NCBI RefSeq assembly: GCF_009765775.1 | Contig: NZ_LMUU01000270.1 | Location: forward strand, 1,580 to 63,012 | Direction: 5' to 3' | DNA from: Beijerinckia sp. L45 | Lineage (GTDB): Bacteria > Pseudomonadota > Alphaproteobacteria > Rhizobiales > Beijerinckiaceae | DNA: 61,433 nucleotides | In this document: positions 48,839 through 57,717 of the stretch, piece by piece | How the letters are laid out: each line of letters opens with the position of its first letter | Numbering within the stretch: position 1 is the first letter of the stretch | Program-made: the position numbers and the translations under genes | The notes under the pieces: model-generated | Told to the model about the DNA's origin: nothing | Databases searched by the model: none | Seen by the model: only the letters and a program-made list of their open reading frames with translations

Positions 48839-49224
48839 GGTTGGGTCTCCAGGCCGCCGGCTGGTAGCAGGCGGTCAAAAAAGCGGGCCTCCGCCGCGTC
48901 GCGGGTGCGGCCCTCGACGACGCCGACGAGCACGGCGCGGCGCGCGGCCTTGGCCTGACGCAGGCGGTTGCCCTCGAAGCCGATGAAAAGATGGGCCAGA
49001 AAGTCGACGGCGACCAAGGTGCCGGCGGCGACATGCGGCAGCATCACCAGCGCGAAGGCCACTTCGGCCAGGATCCAGATCAGCAAGGGGATCCACAACC
49101 GATGATAGATCAGCCAGATTTGCGCGAAGAAAAAGGCCGGCCAGGAGAAGCCGTCCTTGATGATCGTCGCGCGCTCGAGCGAGGCCTGATCCGCGCCGCG
49201 CGCCTGGATGACGTAGAGTGCCAT
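48835..49224 (-). CDS. DUF2628 membrane protein of the his operon
   Basis: A 129-residue inner membrane protein. [44 protein letters not shown] is the typical family start region, followed by helices to about residue 80 and an Arg/Ala-rich C-terminus. In Hyphomicrobiales a gene like this is regularly placed between hisB and hisH, as here; no role in histidine synthesis is known. Its TGA overlaps hisH. Confidence 0.88.
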   Translation of the reverse strand: MALYVIQARGADQASLERATIIKDGFSWPAFFFAQIWLIYHRLWIPLLIWILAEVAFALVMLPHVAAGTLVAVDFLAHLFIGFEGNRLRQAKAARRAVLVGVVEGRTRDAAEARFFDRLLPAGGLETQP

Positions 49225-49264
49225 GGTGGTTCCTCAAACTCTGGCGGCCCCAGGATCTACTCCT

Positions 49265-49369
49265 CTCCCCCTTGTGGGGAGAGGTTGGGAGTGGGGGTTC
49301 ATGGTGTTCCTCGACGCTCGCGAAGGCGGATAGAACCCCCATCCCTGTCCCTTCCCCGCAAGGGGAAGG
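49265..49369. repeat. Palindromic repeat family A, copy 2 (between hisB and DUF2628)
   Basis: Bases 49265-49298 match 1374-1407 with 4 differences in 34. The right end is a hairpin CCTTCCCC GCAA GGGGAAGG (49350-49369). Between them the loop is unlike copy 1. It interrupts the his transcript region between hisB and the DUF2628 gene. Confidence 0.75.
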
Positions 49370-49395
49370 CGACGCACACGGGGCTCGCTTCGGCG

Positions 49396-49983
49396 CTACA
49401 GCGTCCCCTTGGTGGATGGGATCGCGCCGTTCTGCCGAGGGTCGACGGTCACGGCGACGCGAAGCGCCCGCGCCACCGCCTTGAACAGCGATTCCGCGAT
49501 GTGATGCGCGTTGGCGCCGTACAGCGTCTCCAGGTGCAGGGTGATCCCGGCGTTCATCGCGAAAGCCTGAAAGAACTCGCGCACCAGCTCGGTATCAAAC
49601 GTCCCGATTTTTTCCCGCGGGAAATCCGCTTTGAAGACGAGGAACGGGCGGCCCGACACGTCGATGGCGGCGCGCGACAGCGTTTCGTCCATCGGCAGCA
49701 TCGCATCGGCATAGCGGGTGATCCCGGCGCGGTCGCCCATCGCTTGGCGGATCGCCTGGCCGAGCGCGATGCCGGTATCCTCCACGGTATGGTGGTCGTC
49801 GATGTGCAGGTCGCCGACCGCCTTGATCGTCATGTCGATCAGCGAATGCCGGCACAGCTGATCCAGCATGTGGTCGAAGAAGCCGATGCCGGTGGCGATC
49901 GTGCCTGTCCCCGTGCCGTCGAGATCGACGGTCACGGTGATGGCGGTTTCCTTGGTATCGCGCGCGACGGTCGCGGTGCGCAT
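49396..49983 (-). CDS. hisB: Imidazoleglycerol-phosphate dehydratase
   Basis: A 195-residue monofunctional HisB. ATG 49983 gives [25 protein letters not shown]. The manganese-binding repeats [12 protein letters not shown] and the later [15 protein letters not shown] are present, as is [10 protein letters not shown]. It makes imidazole acetol phosphate. It is the first gene of the his block, with a hairpin in its leader. Confidence 0.96.
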   Translation of the reverse strand: MRTATVARDTKETAITVTVDLDGTGTGTIATGIGFFDHMLDQLCRHSLIDMTIKAVGDLHIDDHHTVEDTGIALGQAIRQAMGDRAGITRYADAMLPMDETLSRAAIDVSGRPFLVFKADFPREKIGTFDTELVREFFQAFAMNAGITLHLETLYGANAHHIAESLFKAVARALRVAVTVDPRQNGAIPSTKGTL

Positions 49984-50013
49984 GGAGAGTCTCCGGATGA
50001 ACGTCGCTTCTAA

Positions 50014-50052
50014 AGCGTATTGCGGAAAAGTTGGTAGACTTTTCCGCCGACA
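50014..50052. repeat. Hairpin in the hisB leader (repeat family C, copy 2)
   Basis: GCGGAAAAGT (50022-50031) and ACTTTTCCGC (50038-50047) are perfect arms around a six-base loop. It is related to the inner hairpin at 8614-8636 in the atp operon. No histidine-rich leader peptide or T-run is visible, so this is not a clear his attenuator. Confidence 0.65.
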
Positions 50053-50078
50053 ATCCGCGTCAGCCTTAAGGGAGCGTC

Positions 50079-51296
50079 CTACGCCGCCCGCAGCGCATAG
50101 CGCCGGCAGTGTTCGAGATAGCCCTGTTCGTGGCGGATCAGCAGCTCGATCACGCTGCTCCACAGCCAGGACGGCGCGTCGAGATTGCCGGGGCGGCGAT
50201 GCGCCAGGTCACGCCGCCAGGTCGCGCGCGTCGCATCATCCATCTGCCGGCCGTGGGCGCTGCCGACGACAAAGGCGAGGTAGCGCGCGGCCTTCACCGC
50301 CTGCTCGCGGGAAAACTGTTCGATCTCGAGTTTGAGATCTTCCGGCATCAGCTCACGCAGCACGACCGGCCTGTCGAGGAAATCCGCCGCCATCATCCGC
50401 TCGCCGAGGTTTGGCGACAGCGCCTTGGCGCCGGCGACGACACGCTCGCCGAAATGCGTCGGCATGACTACGCCCGGCGCAGCGGGCGCCGCGGCCGGCA
50501 CGGCTTCCTTCAGGTCGACGAGCGCGAGCTTGCCCTTGCGATTGCCGTTGATTTTTACAAGCGCGGCGTAGCGCAGCTTGCCGAGCGAGCTGCAGCCCTT
50601 CATCCAATAGGCCGCGTCGAGAAGTTCCAGTTTGGAATCCTCCGGCCGGCCGTTGAGCGAGAGGACCATCGTCTTGACGGCCGGCTGCTGAAACAAATCC
50701 TTGATGGCGGCGCGCTCGTCGGGCGACAGAGCCCAGAACTTCTTGCCCAGCGGGATCGTCGGCTTGACGTTTTCCAGCCGTTCGCGGGCAAGATGCCGCC
50801 AGCTGCGTCCCAGCGCTTCCCGGCGCACGAAGCTGACGACGTCAGGCTCGGGCACGGCGCCGTCGTCGCCAGGGTCGGCAAGGCCGAGCGCGTAGCCGCG
50901 CATCATCTCTTCCAGCATAAGCGCCGTGGTGACACCGGGGAGATCCGAGCCGCGTGCGGCGCTGGCGAGCGACACGCCGAGGCGAATGATGTCATGCGCG
51001 GGATTGCCGATCACCGTCTGGTCGAGATCGCGGATCTGGATATCCACGCGCCCCTCGGCGCTGGCCAAGGGACCGAGATTGCCGACGTGGCAATCGCCAC
51101 AGATCCAAACCGCCGGTCCCTCGGGCAGGGTGCCGCGGTCGAGCCCTTCGAGCCACTCATAGAACTGCACCGTGTTGCCGCGCACAAAAGCGTGGGCCGA
51201 ACGCGCCATCTTGGTGGTGCGCGTCGATTCCAGAATGTCCGCCCGTGCGGCTTCCGTCTCCGCCCCGGCCGGCTCGAACCCGATACCCTTCGACAT
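50079..51296 (-). CDS. DUF2252 kinase-like protein
   Basis: A 405-residue cytosolic protein from ATG 51296. The DUF2252 signature [15 protein letters not shown] with [15 protein letters not shown] follows kinase-like phosphotransferase layout (GDxHxxN and a late D-D). [18 protein letters not shown] near the start is typical. No substrate is known. Most family members have this length. It is divergent from an epoxide-hydrolase-like gene. Confidence 0.88.
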   Translation of the reverse strand: MSKGIGFEPAGAETEAARADILESTRTTKMARSAHAFVRGNTVQFYEWLEGLDRGTLPEGPAVWICGDCHVGNLGPLASAEGRVDIQIRDLDQTVIGNPAHDIIRLGVSLASAARGSDLPGVTTALMLEEMMRGYALGLADPGDDGAVPEPDVVSFVRREALGRSWRHLARERLENVKPTIPLGKKFWALSPDERAAIKDLFQQPAVKTMVLSLNGRPEDSKLELLDAAYWMKGCSSLGKLRYAALVKINGNRKGKLALVDLKEAVPAAAPAAPGVVMPTHFGERVVAGAKALSPNLGERMMAADFLDRPVVLRELMPEDLKLEIEQFSREQAVKAARYLAFVVGSAHGRQMDDATRATWRRDLAHRRPGNLDAPSWLWSSVIELLIRHEQGYLEHCRRYALRAA

Positions 51297-51438
51297 GCAC
51301 TCGACCTTTACTCGCGCGACCCACGATGCTGTCGCGAAGACCATTTCTGCGCAGCCAACGAACGGCGACGCGCTTCTATCCATCGCTTGTCATATAAATG
51401 TAGCATCATCCTTACAGTCTGTTGCGAGGATTGACGGT

Positions 51439-52320
51439 ATGGCGATCACCACGCGGACCATCGCGGCCAACGGGCTGAGCTTCGCGGTGGACGAGGCCGG
51501 TGAGGGGCCGGATATCGCGCTTTGTCTCCACGGCTTTCCCGAAAGCCGGTTCTCCTGGCGCCATCAACTCGAGCCTCTAGCCGCGATGGGCTGGCACGCC
51601 GTCGCCCCCGATCTGCGCGGCTACGGCGACAGCAGCCGGCCGACGAGCGTCGAGGCCTATCGCTTGACGCACCTCGTCGCCGACGCGGCGGCGCTGTTCG
51701 ACGTGTACGGTGCCCGTCGGCGCCTGCTCGTCGCTCACGACTGGGGGGCCGTCATCGCGTGGGCCTTTGCCATTGGCCAAGTGCGGTCGCTCGACGGGCT
51801 GGTGATCATGAACGTCCCGCATCCCGCGGTGTTTCGCGCGGTGCTGAAGCGCTCATGGGCGCAGCGGCGGCGCTCCTGGTACATCCTGTTCTTCCAGCTG
51901 CCGGTACTGCCCGAGTTGGCTCTGCGCGCGCAAGGCGCGAAGGCGGTTGCCCGCGCCTTCGCCGGCATGGCGGTGAACAAGGCGGCGTTTCCGCCGGCCG
52001 TGCTGCAGCACTTTCAGGCCAATGCGCTGCGGCCGGGCGCGGCCACCGCGATGCTCAATTACTATCGCGCCAACGCCCGCCGCCTCGGCGAGCCGACACC
52101 GAGCCCGATGATCGAGACCCCGATCCTGATGATCTGGGGCGAGGCGGACACGGCGCTCGGCCTCGAACTGACGGAGGGTTACGCGCCCTATGTCGCCGAC
52201 TTCACCCTGAACCGTCTGCCCGGTGTCTCGCACTGGGTGCAGCAGGAAGCGCCGGACCTGGTCAACGCCAGGCTCGCGACCTGGCTTCGGGCCCGCGGGC
52301 TCGATCTCAGGCGGGCCTAG
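51439..52320 (+). CDS. Alpha/beta hydrolase, epoxide hydrolase-like
   Basis: A 293-residue hydrolase from ATG 51439. CLHGFPESRFSWRHQLEPLAA is the HGxP oxyanion loop, the Asp nucleophile is in LLVAHDWGAVIAW, the acid is likely the Asp in IWGEADTALG, and the catalytic His is in LPGVSHWVQQE. Dehalogenases share this shape; the HDWGA-type nucleophile favours epoxide hydrolase. The substrate is unknown. Divergent from DUF2252. Confidence 0.87.
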   Translation: MAITTRTIAANGLSFAVDEAGEGPDIALCLHGFPESRFSWRHQLEPLAAMGWHAVAPDLRGYGDSSRPTSVEAYRLTHLVADAAALFDVYGARRRLLVAHDWGAVIAWAFAIGQVRSLDGLVIMNVPHPAVFRAVLKRSWAQRRRSWYILFFQLPVLPELALRAQGAKAVARAFAGMAVNKAAFPPAVLQHFQANALRPGAATAMLNYYRANARRLGEPTPSPMIETPILMIWGEADTALGLELTEGYAPYVADFTLNRLPGVSHWVQQEAPDLVNARLATWLRARGLDLRRA

Positions 52321-52548
52321 GCATCCCTCTTTGGGGGGAAGATCTGCGAGGTTGTTTCAAGTATCGCTGCGATATTCGGCGTAGGAATTCGAGTCTTCCC
52401 CGAGGTAAAGCGAAGCCGAAGCTGCCTTATGCAGTGAAGTGAAGCGTCGATGCCACGACGCTGCGCGCCCACGTCGCGCCAAAGCGTCCGGAACTGGCAA
52501 TATCCCGCAACGTTTCAGCCCGATGCATGACCGTTGAGACCTGATCCC

Positions 52549-54117
52549 ATGGATAGAGCACCGCGCGCGCCATCGCTTGCCCTTCGTAGCGTCCTCGCTG
52601 CGTGCCTTACCCTCTCGGTTTCGTCGTTGTTTTTCACGCCGGCCTCGGCGGCGGCGGATCCCGAGCTCGTCAAGAAGGGCGAGTATCTGATGCGCGCCGG
52701 CGATTGCATCGCCTGCCACACGGCACCCGGCGGCACGCCCTTCGCGGGCGGAATGTACATGAAGACGCCGTTCGGCGAGATAGCGACGCCCAATCTGACG
52801 CCGGACAAGGAGACCGGCATCGGCGACTGGAGCGACGACGATTTTTACCGCGCCGTCCACGAGGGCATCGGGCACCAGGACGAGTACCTTTATCCCGTCT
52901 TCCCGTTCCCCTGGTACACCAAGGTCACCCGCGAAGACGTGCTGGCGATCAAGGCCTACCTCTTCTCGCTGAAGCCGGAACACGCGCAGAACAAGCCGCT
53001 CAAATTTGCCTTCCCCTTCTCGATCCGCACGGCGCTGCTGACGTGGCGCACCGCCTTCTTCAAAGCCGATACGTTCAAGCCCGATCCCAAGGCCAGCGAC
53101 GTGGTCAACCGCGGCGCCTATCTCGTCGAGGGCCTCGGCCACTGCGGTGAGTGCCACAACCAGAACAATCTGCTCGGCGCCTCCGACTGGAGCGGCAAGC
53201 TCGAGGGCGGCCAGATCAACGGCTGGTATGCGCCGAACATAACGTCAGACGGCAAGCAGGGCGTCGGCAGCTGGTCGGAAGACGAGATCGCGACCTTCCT
53301 GAAGACCGGCTCCGCCCCCGGCAAGACCGTGGCGCTCGGCCCGATGATGGAGACGATTCACGACAGCCTCAGCTATTTGAGCGATGCCGACCTCCACGCG
53401 ATGGGCGCCTACTTGAAGGCGGTGGCGGCGAAGCAAACGGTGACCGCGTCGGAATCTTCGAAAGACCTGCCGGTTTCGGTCAATGCGCAGCAGACGTACC
53501 AGACCTATTGCTCCTCCTGCCACCAGGGGGACGGCAAAGGCATCCCCGGCGCCATTCCCGCTCTTGCCGGAAACGGCGCGGTGACGGCGAAGGGCCCGCA
53601 AAACGTCATTCGCGTGGTGCTCGGCGGCCTCGAAGCCAAGGACGGGCTGGCCCCGATGCCGGCGGTCGGCCAGGCGATGACCGACGACGAAATTGCCGCC
53701 GCGGTGAATTACGTCCGCAGCTCCTGGGGCAATACGGCGCCGGAAACCGCCGGCCCCGGCGAAGTACAGACCGCCCGCAAGGACGTGACGACGATGCTCT
53801 CCAGCCACGATGCCGGCGCGTGTCCGAAAATCGCCGACCAGAAGCTGGCCCAGGCCGTCGATGCGGCCGCCGTACAGGACCAGCTGAAGGACACCGACAA
53901 CGGCAACATGCTGGGCAAGATCGATGCGATCGTGCCGAAGCTGAAGGCCAGCCTGCCCGGCGTGCAGGACGACGACATCGTCAACGCCTTGACCGTCGCC
54001 TATTGCCCGATCGCGCTAGGCGACACCAAGGCCAAGCCGGCGCAGCGTTCGATCAATCTGGGCAACTTTGCCAGCCTGGTCTACGGCCAGATCAAGCGAC
54101 GCGACGCCAAGAACTGA
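52549..54117 (+). CDS. Triheme c-type cytochrome (dehydrogenase electron-transfer subunit type)
   Basis: A 522-residue exported cytochrome. After a signal peptide ending ASAAA the three hemes are bound by CIACH (53-57), CGECH (199-203) and CSSCH (321-325). This resembles the cytochrome subunits of membrane alcohol or gluconate/sorbitol dehydrogenases (AdhB type). A further 100-120 residues after the third domain have no heme but two cysteines (GACPKIA and AYCPIA), unusual for the family. No flavin or quinoprotein dehydrogenase gene is next to it in the window, so its donor is elsewhere or absent. Confidence 0.88.
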   Translation: MDRAPRAPSLALRSVLAACLTLSVSSLFFTPASAAADPELVKKGEYLMRAGDCIACHTAPGGTPFAGGMYMKTPFGEIATPNLTPDKETGIGDWSDDDFYRAVHEGIGHQDEYLYPVFPFPWYTKVTREDVLAIKAYLFSLKPEHAQNKPLKFAFPFSIRTALLTWRTAFFKADTFKPDPKASDVVNRGAYLVEGLGHCGECHNQNNLLGASDWSGKLEGGQINGWYAPNITSDGKQGVGSWSEDEIATFLKTGSAPGKTVALGPMMETIHDSLSYLSDADLHAMGAYLKAVAAKQTVTASESSKDLPVSVNAQQTYQTYCSSCHQGDGKGIPGAIPALAGNGAVTAKGPQNVIRVVLGGLEAKDGLAPMPAVGQAMTDDEIAAAVNYVRSSWGNTAPETAGPGEVQTARKDVTTMLSSHDAGACPKIADQKLAQAVDAAAVQDQLKDTDNGNMLGKIDAIVPKLKASLPGVQDDDIVNALTVAYCPIALGDTKAKPAQRSINLGNFASLVYGQIKRRDAKN

Positions 54118-54125
54118 AGGACGCG

Positions 54126-54581
54126 CTAGTTGAGTTCTTCCGGCAGCATCGGCAGCGGCAGAATCGCGACGCCGTCCTCGATCAGGGCGCGGGCCTCTTC
54201 GACGGTGGCCTGGCCATGGATGTGGCGGTGCGGAATGTCGCCGTCGTGCATCTGTCGCGCCTGATCGGAAAATTTTGCGCCGACATCCTCGCCTTCGCTG
54301 AGAACACGGTCGCGCACAGCCTTGAGAAAGCTGCGCGCCGCGATCTGGCGCTCGTCGAGCAGCGGCGTCTCGGCGGCGGGCGTTTCCACCGACGGCGTCA
54401 CCGGTATGAGCGCGCCGCGGCTCACGACGGCCGGGGCCATGATCGTCTTGGCCACTTCAGCGGAATGACAGATGGGGCAGGCGATCAGCCCGCGCGCCGT
54501 CTGCTCGTCGTAGGCCGCACCATTGCGAAACCAGCTCTCGAACCGGTGGCCGTCGATGCAGGCCAGGGCGTAAAGAATCAT
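54126..54581 (-). CDS. DUF1178 protein
   Basis: A 151-residue protein starting MILYALACIDGHRFESWFRN, with a CxxC-H motif LIACPICHSAEVAKTIMAP that could bind zinc. It is a conserved alphaproteobacterial family of unknown function. ATG 54581 overlaps the grxC stop by four bases, so it is co-translated with glutaredoxin. The comF-grxC-DUF1178 order is widespread in the class. Confidence 0.9.
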   Translation of the reverse strand: MILYALACIDGHRFESWFRNGAAYDEQTARGLIACPICHSAEVAKTIMAPAVVSRGALIPVTPSVETPAAETPLLDERQIAARSFLKAVRDRVLSEGEDVGAKFSDQARQMHDGDIPHRHIHGQATVEEARALIEDGVAILPLPMLPEELN

Positions 54582-54877
54582 GGCGCGTCTTGTCGAACCG
54601 TCTCGGCGTGGCCGGTCTCGACTAGAAGCGCATCGAAGCCGCCCGCGGCCTCGAGATCCTCGAGATCGTCGCAGCCGCCGATGTGCTGCTCGCCGACGAA
54701 GATCTGCGGGACGCTCGTGCGGCCGCCGGCGCGCGCCGTCATCGCCTGGCGGGCCGACCGATCGCCGTCGACGGCGATCTCCTGGAATGCCACGCCCTTG
54801 CCGGCCAGGATCGCCTTGGCGCGCTGGCAATAGGGACAAAACATCGTCGTGTAGATCACGACCTCTTGCGCCGCCAT
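54578..54877 (-). CDS. grxC: Glutaredoxin 3
   Basis: A 99-residue glutaredoxin with the dithiol active site CPYC in IYTTMFCPYCQRAK, plus TSVPQIFVGEQHIGGCDDL containing the cis-Pro and the glutathione-binding GGCDD. It reduces protein and glutathione disulfides in the cytosol. ATG 54877 is chosen (the frame is open to 54904). It is co-transcribed with comF and DUF1178. Confidence 0.95.
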   Translation of the reverse strand: MAAQEVVIYTTMFCPYCQRAKAILAGKGVAFQEIAVDGDRSARQAMTARAGGRTSVPQIFVGEQHIGGCDDLEDLEAAGGFDALLVETGHAETVRQDAP

Positions 54878-54933
54878 CCGCTCTCTCCTCTGTGGACCGC
54901 TCATATGGCAAGCGATGTGCCGAATGTCACGTG

Positions 54934-55719
54934 TCAGCCGACGACGACCCGGGCGAATACCAGCACGTCGACGCGCTTGGCTCCGCCACGCAGCACGGCC
55001 CGGGACGCGGCGTTGATCGTCGCCCCCGACGTCATCACGTCGTCGACCAGCACCACGGCCTTGCCGGCGACCGCGCCGCGGGCCTCGGCGGGTACGCGGA
55101 AGGCGCCCTGGACGTTGGCGGCGCGCTGAGTGCGCGTCAGCCCGACCTGCGGCGGCGTCGGTTTGACGCGGGTGAGCGCGAACGCCTCCATCGGCACGCC
55201 CGTGCGCTCCGAAATGGTGCGCGCCAGAAGAGCGGCCTGGTTGAAGCGCCGGCGCGCCAGGCGCCCGCGGTGCAGCGGCACCGGCATCAGGACGTCCGCC
55301 TCGGTGAGAAGCTCGTCTCCGGCGCGCGCCATCCAGGCGCCCATCGTCCGTGCCAGTTCGAGCCGGTCGCCGTATTTCAATCGGTGAACCAGCGATCGCG
55401 CCGGCCCGTCGTCGAAGCGGGCGACGGCCCGGGCGCGGGCGTAGACCGGCGGGTTGGCGATCGCTTCCGGCGAGAGCAGGCCTTCGGCCCCGAGATCGAC
55501 GGCGAAGGGCGTGCCAAGCCGCTCGCAGAAGGGCCGGTCAATGAAGCGGATCGCGCTCCAGCAGGCCGGACATAATGCGTTGGAGGCGTCAGTGGCCTTG
55601 CGGCAGGCGAGACAGGACGGCGGAAACGCGAGGTCGATCAGAGGCGCCGTGATGCGGTCGAGGGAAGACCGCAGCCCCCGCCGCAACTCCCGGAAGACCG
55701 ATGGATGCGCCGCAGACAT
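54934..55719 (-). CDS. ComF-family phosphoribosyltransferase-like protein
   Basis: A 261-residue protein. A CxxC zinc ribbon near residues 36-53 (CLACRKATDASNALCPACW) precedes the phosphoribosyltransferase domain with the pyrophosphate-binding VVLVDDVMTSGATINAASR motif. ComF is linked to DNA uptake in Gram-positives and possibly to DNA repair elsewhere; in alphaproteobacteria its role is unproven. It is followed after 56 bases by grxC. Confidence 0.9.
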   Translation of the reverse strand: MSAAHPSVFRELRRGLRSSLDRITAPLIDLAFPPSCLACRKATDASNALCPACWSAIRFIDRPFCERLGTPFAVDLGAEGLLSPEAIANPPVYARARAVARFDDGPARSLVHRLKYGDRLELARTMGAWMARAGDELLTEADVLMPVPLHRGRLARRRFNQAALLARTISERTGVPMEAFALTRVKPTPPQVGLTRTQRAANVQGAFRVPAEARGAVAGKAVVLVDDVMTSGATINAASRAVLRGGAKRVDVLVFARVVVG

Positions 55720-55734
55720 TCCGGCTCAACAGCT

Positions 55735-56199
55735 TTAGGCCTCGACGTTCAGCGTCGCGATGAGCGTGTTGAGGTCGGTGCGGAGCGAAGCGATCTCGGC
55801 TTCCGACATCTTGAGCTGATGCACGATATCGCGGCGCACGCCAACGGCGCGGTCCCGAAGCGCGCGCCCTTCCGCGGTCAGCGAGATCTCGACCTCGCGC
55901 TCGTCCTGCAGCCGCCGGACGCGACTGACGAGGCCGAGACCTTCCAGCCGCTTCAACACCGGCGTCAGCGTGCCGGAATCGAGATGCAGGCGCTGGCCGA
56001 TATCCGAGACCTTCAATCCGTCCTCGACCCAGAGGACAATCAGGATGAGATATTGCGGGTAGGTCAGGCCAAGCTCCTCGAGGAGAGGGCGATAGGCCTT
56101 CTTGATCGCGTGCGACGCGGCGTAGAGCGCAAAACACAGCTGGTTGTCGAGACAGAGCGGGTCGACAACATCGTCAGGTTGGCGGGCAACAAGATTCAT
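55735..56199 (-). CDS. OhrR-like MarR-family peroxide-sensing regulator
   Basis: A 154-residue winged-helix regulator. The N-terminus CLDNQLCFALYAASHAIKK contains Cys16 and Cys22, the latter at the position of the reactive cysteine of OhrR, which senses organic hydroperoxides. The DNA part is LKVSDIGQRLHLDSGTLTPVLKRLEGLGLVSR. No ohr gene lies beside it in the window, so the target is remote or the sensor has changed partners. A palindrome and sigma-70 promoter stand 44-75 bases upstream. Confidence 0.88.
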   Translation of the reverse strand: MNLVARQPDDVVDPLCLDNQLCFALYAASHAIKKAYRPLLEELGLTYPQYLILIVLWVEDGLKVSDIGQRLHLDSGTLTPVLKRLEGLGLVSRVRRLQDEREVEISLTAEGRALRDRAVGVRRDIVHQLKMSEAEIASLRTDLNTLIATLNVEA

Positions 56200-56242
56200 G
56201 GAGCCACTCTTCCAATAAGCCCGCAGATCGCGACAAGCGGGT

Positions 56243-56274
56243 GCAATTATATTGCGATATGGCTAGTATGACAG
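56243..56274 (-). promoter_or_regulatory. Promoter of the OhrR-like gene with an overlapping palindrome
   Basis: On the minus strand CTGTCA (56274-56269) is followed by TATAAT (56252-56247) after 16 bases. The TATAAT lies inside the palindrome GCAATTATATTGC (56243-56255), which resembles OhrR operators of the AATT-rich kind. It fits autorepression. Confidence 0.55.
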
Positions 56275-56385
56275 GAATTCGCCAACTGGCAAAAGCGCAG
56301 TGTTTTGATTGTACGATCGTTTCGGACTTTAGCGCGCATAGCGCGAGAAAAACCATCATAACGCGCAATTGGCGATTAAAAATCC

Positions 56386-57060
56386 TTATTCGGTCCGAGC
56401 GATAGGTTTAATTTCCAAAAAATCGGCGGGGCCGCCTGCGATCGAATCGTCGAATACCGCGACGACAAGCCGGCCTGTTCGCCAAGCCAGCGTGTCGAGG
56501 GCGGTTCGCCCGGCAAACCGGCGCGGGCCGTCTTCGTAGGGATGATGGCCGTGGACCACGTGATACGTGCCGTGGCCTTCCGCGTAGCCACTCGGATAGC
56601 GCTTCCACATCAGCATCTTCATGTTCTGTCCATCGAGCGGCAGGCCGGGGTCGACGCCGGCATGGACGAACACGCGATGGCGATCGACATGCAGGCGCGG
56701 CAGGCGATCGATCCAGGCGAGGTGATCGCCGAGCGAGATGCCGGCGTGATGGTAGGAGGCGAGGGTATGGTCGCCGCCATTACCGAGCCACCAGGGCATC
56801 AGCGACGGATCGCGGCTCGCCTGCAGCATCATGTCTTCATGATTGCCCTTGAGGCAGATCCACGTCGACCCCGACGGCGGACCGCCGCGCAACCGTTCGA
56901 TAATCTGGCCGCTTGCCGGCCCGCGATCGACATAGTCGCCGAGGAAGACCACCGTGTGATCGGCGCCGTCGGCGTGAGTGTCGATCGCGGCCAGGGCCGC
57001 TTCGAGCAGGTCGAAACGGCCATGCAGATCGGCGACGGCGAATGTCAGACGTGGCGTCAT
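56386..57060 (-). CDS. Serine/threonine-type metallophosphoesterase
   Basis: A 224-residue PPP-family phosphatase. The metal motifs are in order: DLHGRFDLLE (here DLH instead of GDxH at the start), GDYVDRG, GNHEDMM, then VHAGVD and HGHHPYED. It resembles bacterial PP1/2A-like and diadenosine-tetraphosphatase-like enzymes. The substrate is not known. Its ATG is 5 bases after the ureG stop, so it is likely read from the urease accessory transcript. Confidence 0.88.
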   Translation of the reverse strand: MTPRLTFAVADLHGRFDLLEAALAAIDTHADGADHTVVFLGDYVDRGPASGQIIERLRGGPPSGSTWICLKGNHEDMMLQASRDPSLMPWWLGNGGDHTLASYHHAGISLGDHLAWIDRLPRLHVDRHRVFVHAGVDPGLPLDGQNMKMLMWKRYPSGYAEGHGTYHVVHGHHPYEDGPRRFAGRTALDTLAWRTGRLVVAVFDDSIAGGPADFLEIKPIARTE

Positions 57061-57065
57061 AGGGC

Positions 57066-57707
57066 TCAGGCTTGCGCCAGCGCGGCGCCTCCGACCAGGC
57101 CGCCTTGCGCCTCGATGAAGGCGAGGATCGTCTCCAGGCCCTCGCCGCTGCGCATGTTGGTGAAGACGAAGGGTTTGGCGCCGCGCATCCGTTTGGCGTC
57201 GCGATCCATGACCTCCAGCGACGCGCCCACATGCGGCGCGAGGTCCATCTTGTTGATCACCAGCAGGTCAGACCGGGTGATGCCGGGGCCGCCCTTGCGC
57301 GGGATCTTCTCGCCGCCGGACACGTCAATGACATAGATGGTGAGATCGGCGAGCTCGGGCGAAAACGTCGCCGCGAGATTGTCGCCGCCGGATTCGATGA
57401 GCACGAGATCGAGCGCGGGGAATTTGGTCCGCATGGTCTTGATCGCGGCGAGATTCATCGAAGCGTCCTCGCGGATCGCGGTATGCGGACAGCCGCCGGT
57501 CTCGACACCCATGATCCGCTCGGCGTCCAAGGCGCCGGCCTCGGTCAGGATACGCGCATCCTCCTTGGTATAGATGTCGTTGGTAATCGCGGCGATGTCG
57601 TAGAGCGTGCGGAATCGCTTGCAGATCTGCTCCATCAGCGCGGTTTTGCCGGAGCCGACGGGGCCGCCGATACCGATGCGGAGCGGGCCATGGGGCGAAG
57701 CGGTCAT
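57066..57707 (-). CDS. ureG: Urease accessory GTPase UreG
   Basis: A 213-residue SIMIBI-class GTPase that delivers nickel to urease. The P-loop [17 protein letters not shown], the metal-binding CPH motif in [15 protein letters not shown] and the switch [12 protein letters not shown] are intact. It ends 5 bases before the phosphatase start and begins 10 bases after ureF. Structural genes ureABC, ureE, ureD and ureH are not here. Confidence 0.95.
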   Translation of the reverse strand: MTASPHGPLRIGIGGPVGSGKTALMEQICKRFRTLYDIAAITNDIYTKEDARILTEAGALDAERIMGVETGGCPHTAIREDASMNLAAIKTMRTKFPALDLVLIESGGDNLAATFSPELADLTIYVIDVSGGEKIPRKGGPGITRSDLLVINKMDLAPHVGASLEVMDRDAKRMRGAKPFVFTNMRSGEGLETILAFIEAQGGLVGGAALAQA

Positions 57708-57717
57708 CGATTGTCAC

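Noticed and set aside
50014-50052. Histidine attenuator before hisB
   Set aside because: No His-rich leader peptide, no alternative antiterminator and no T-run; it matches a dispersed repeat instead.
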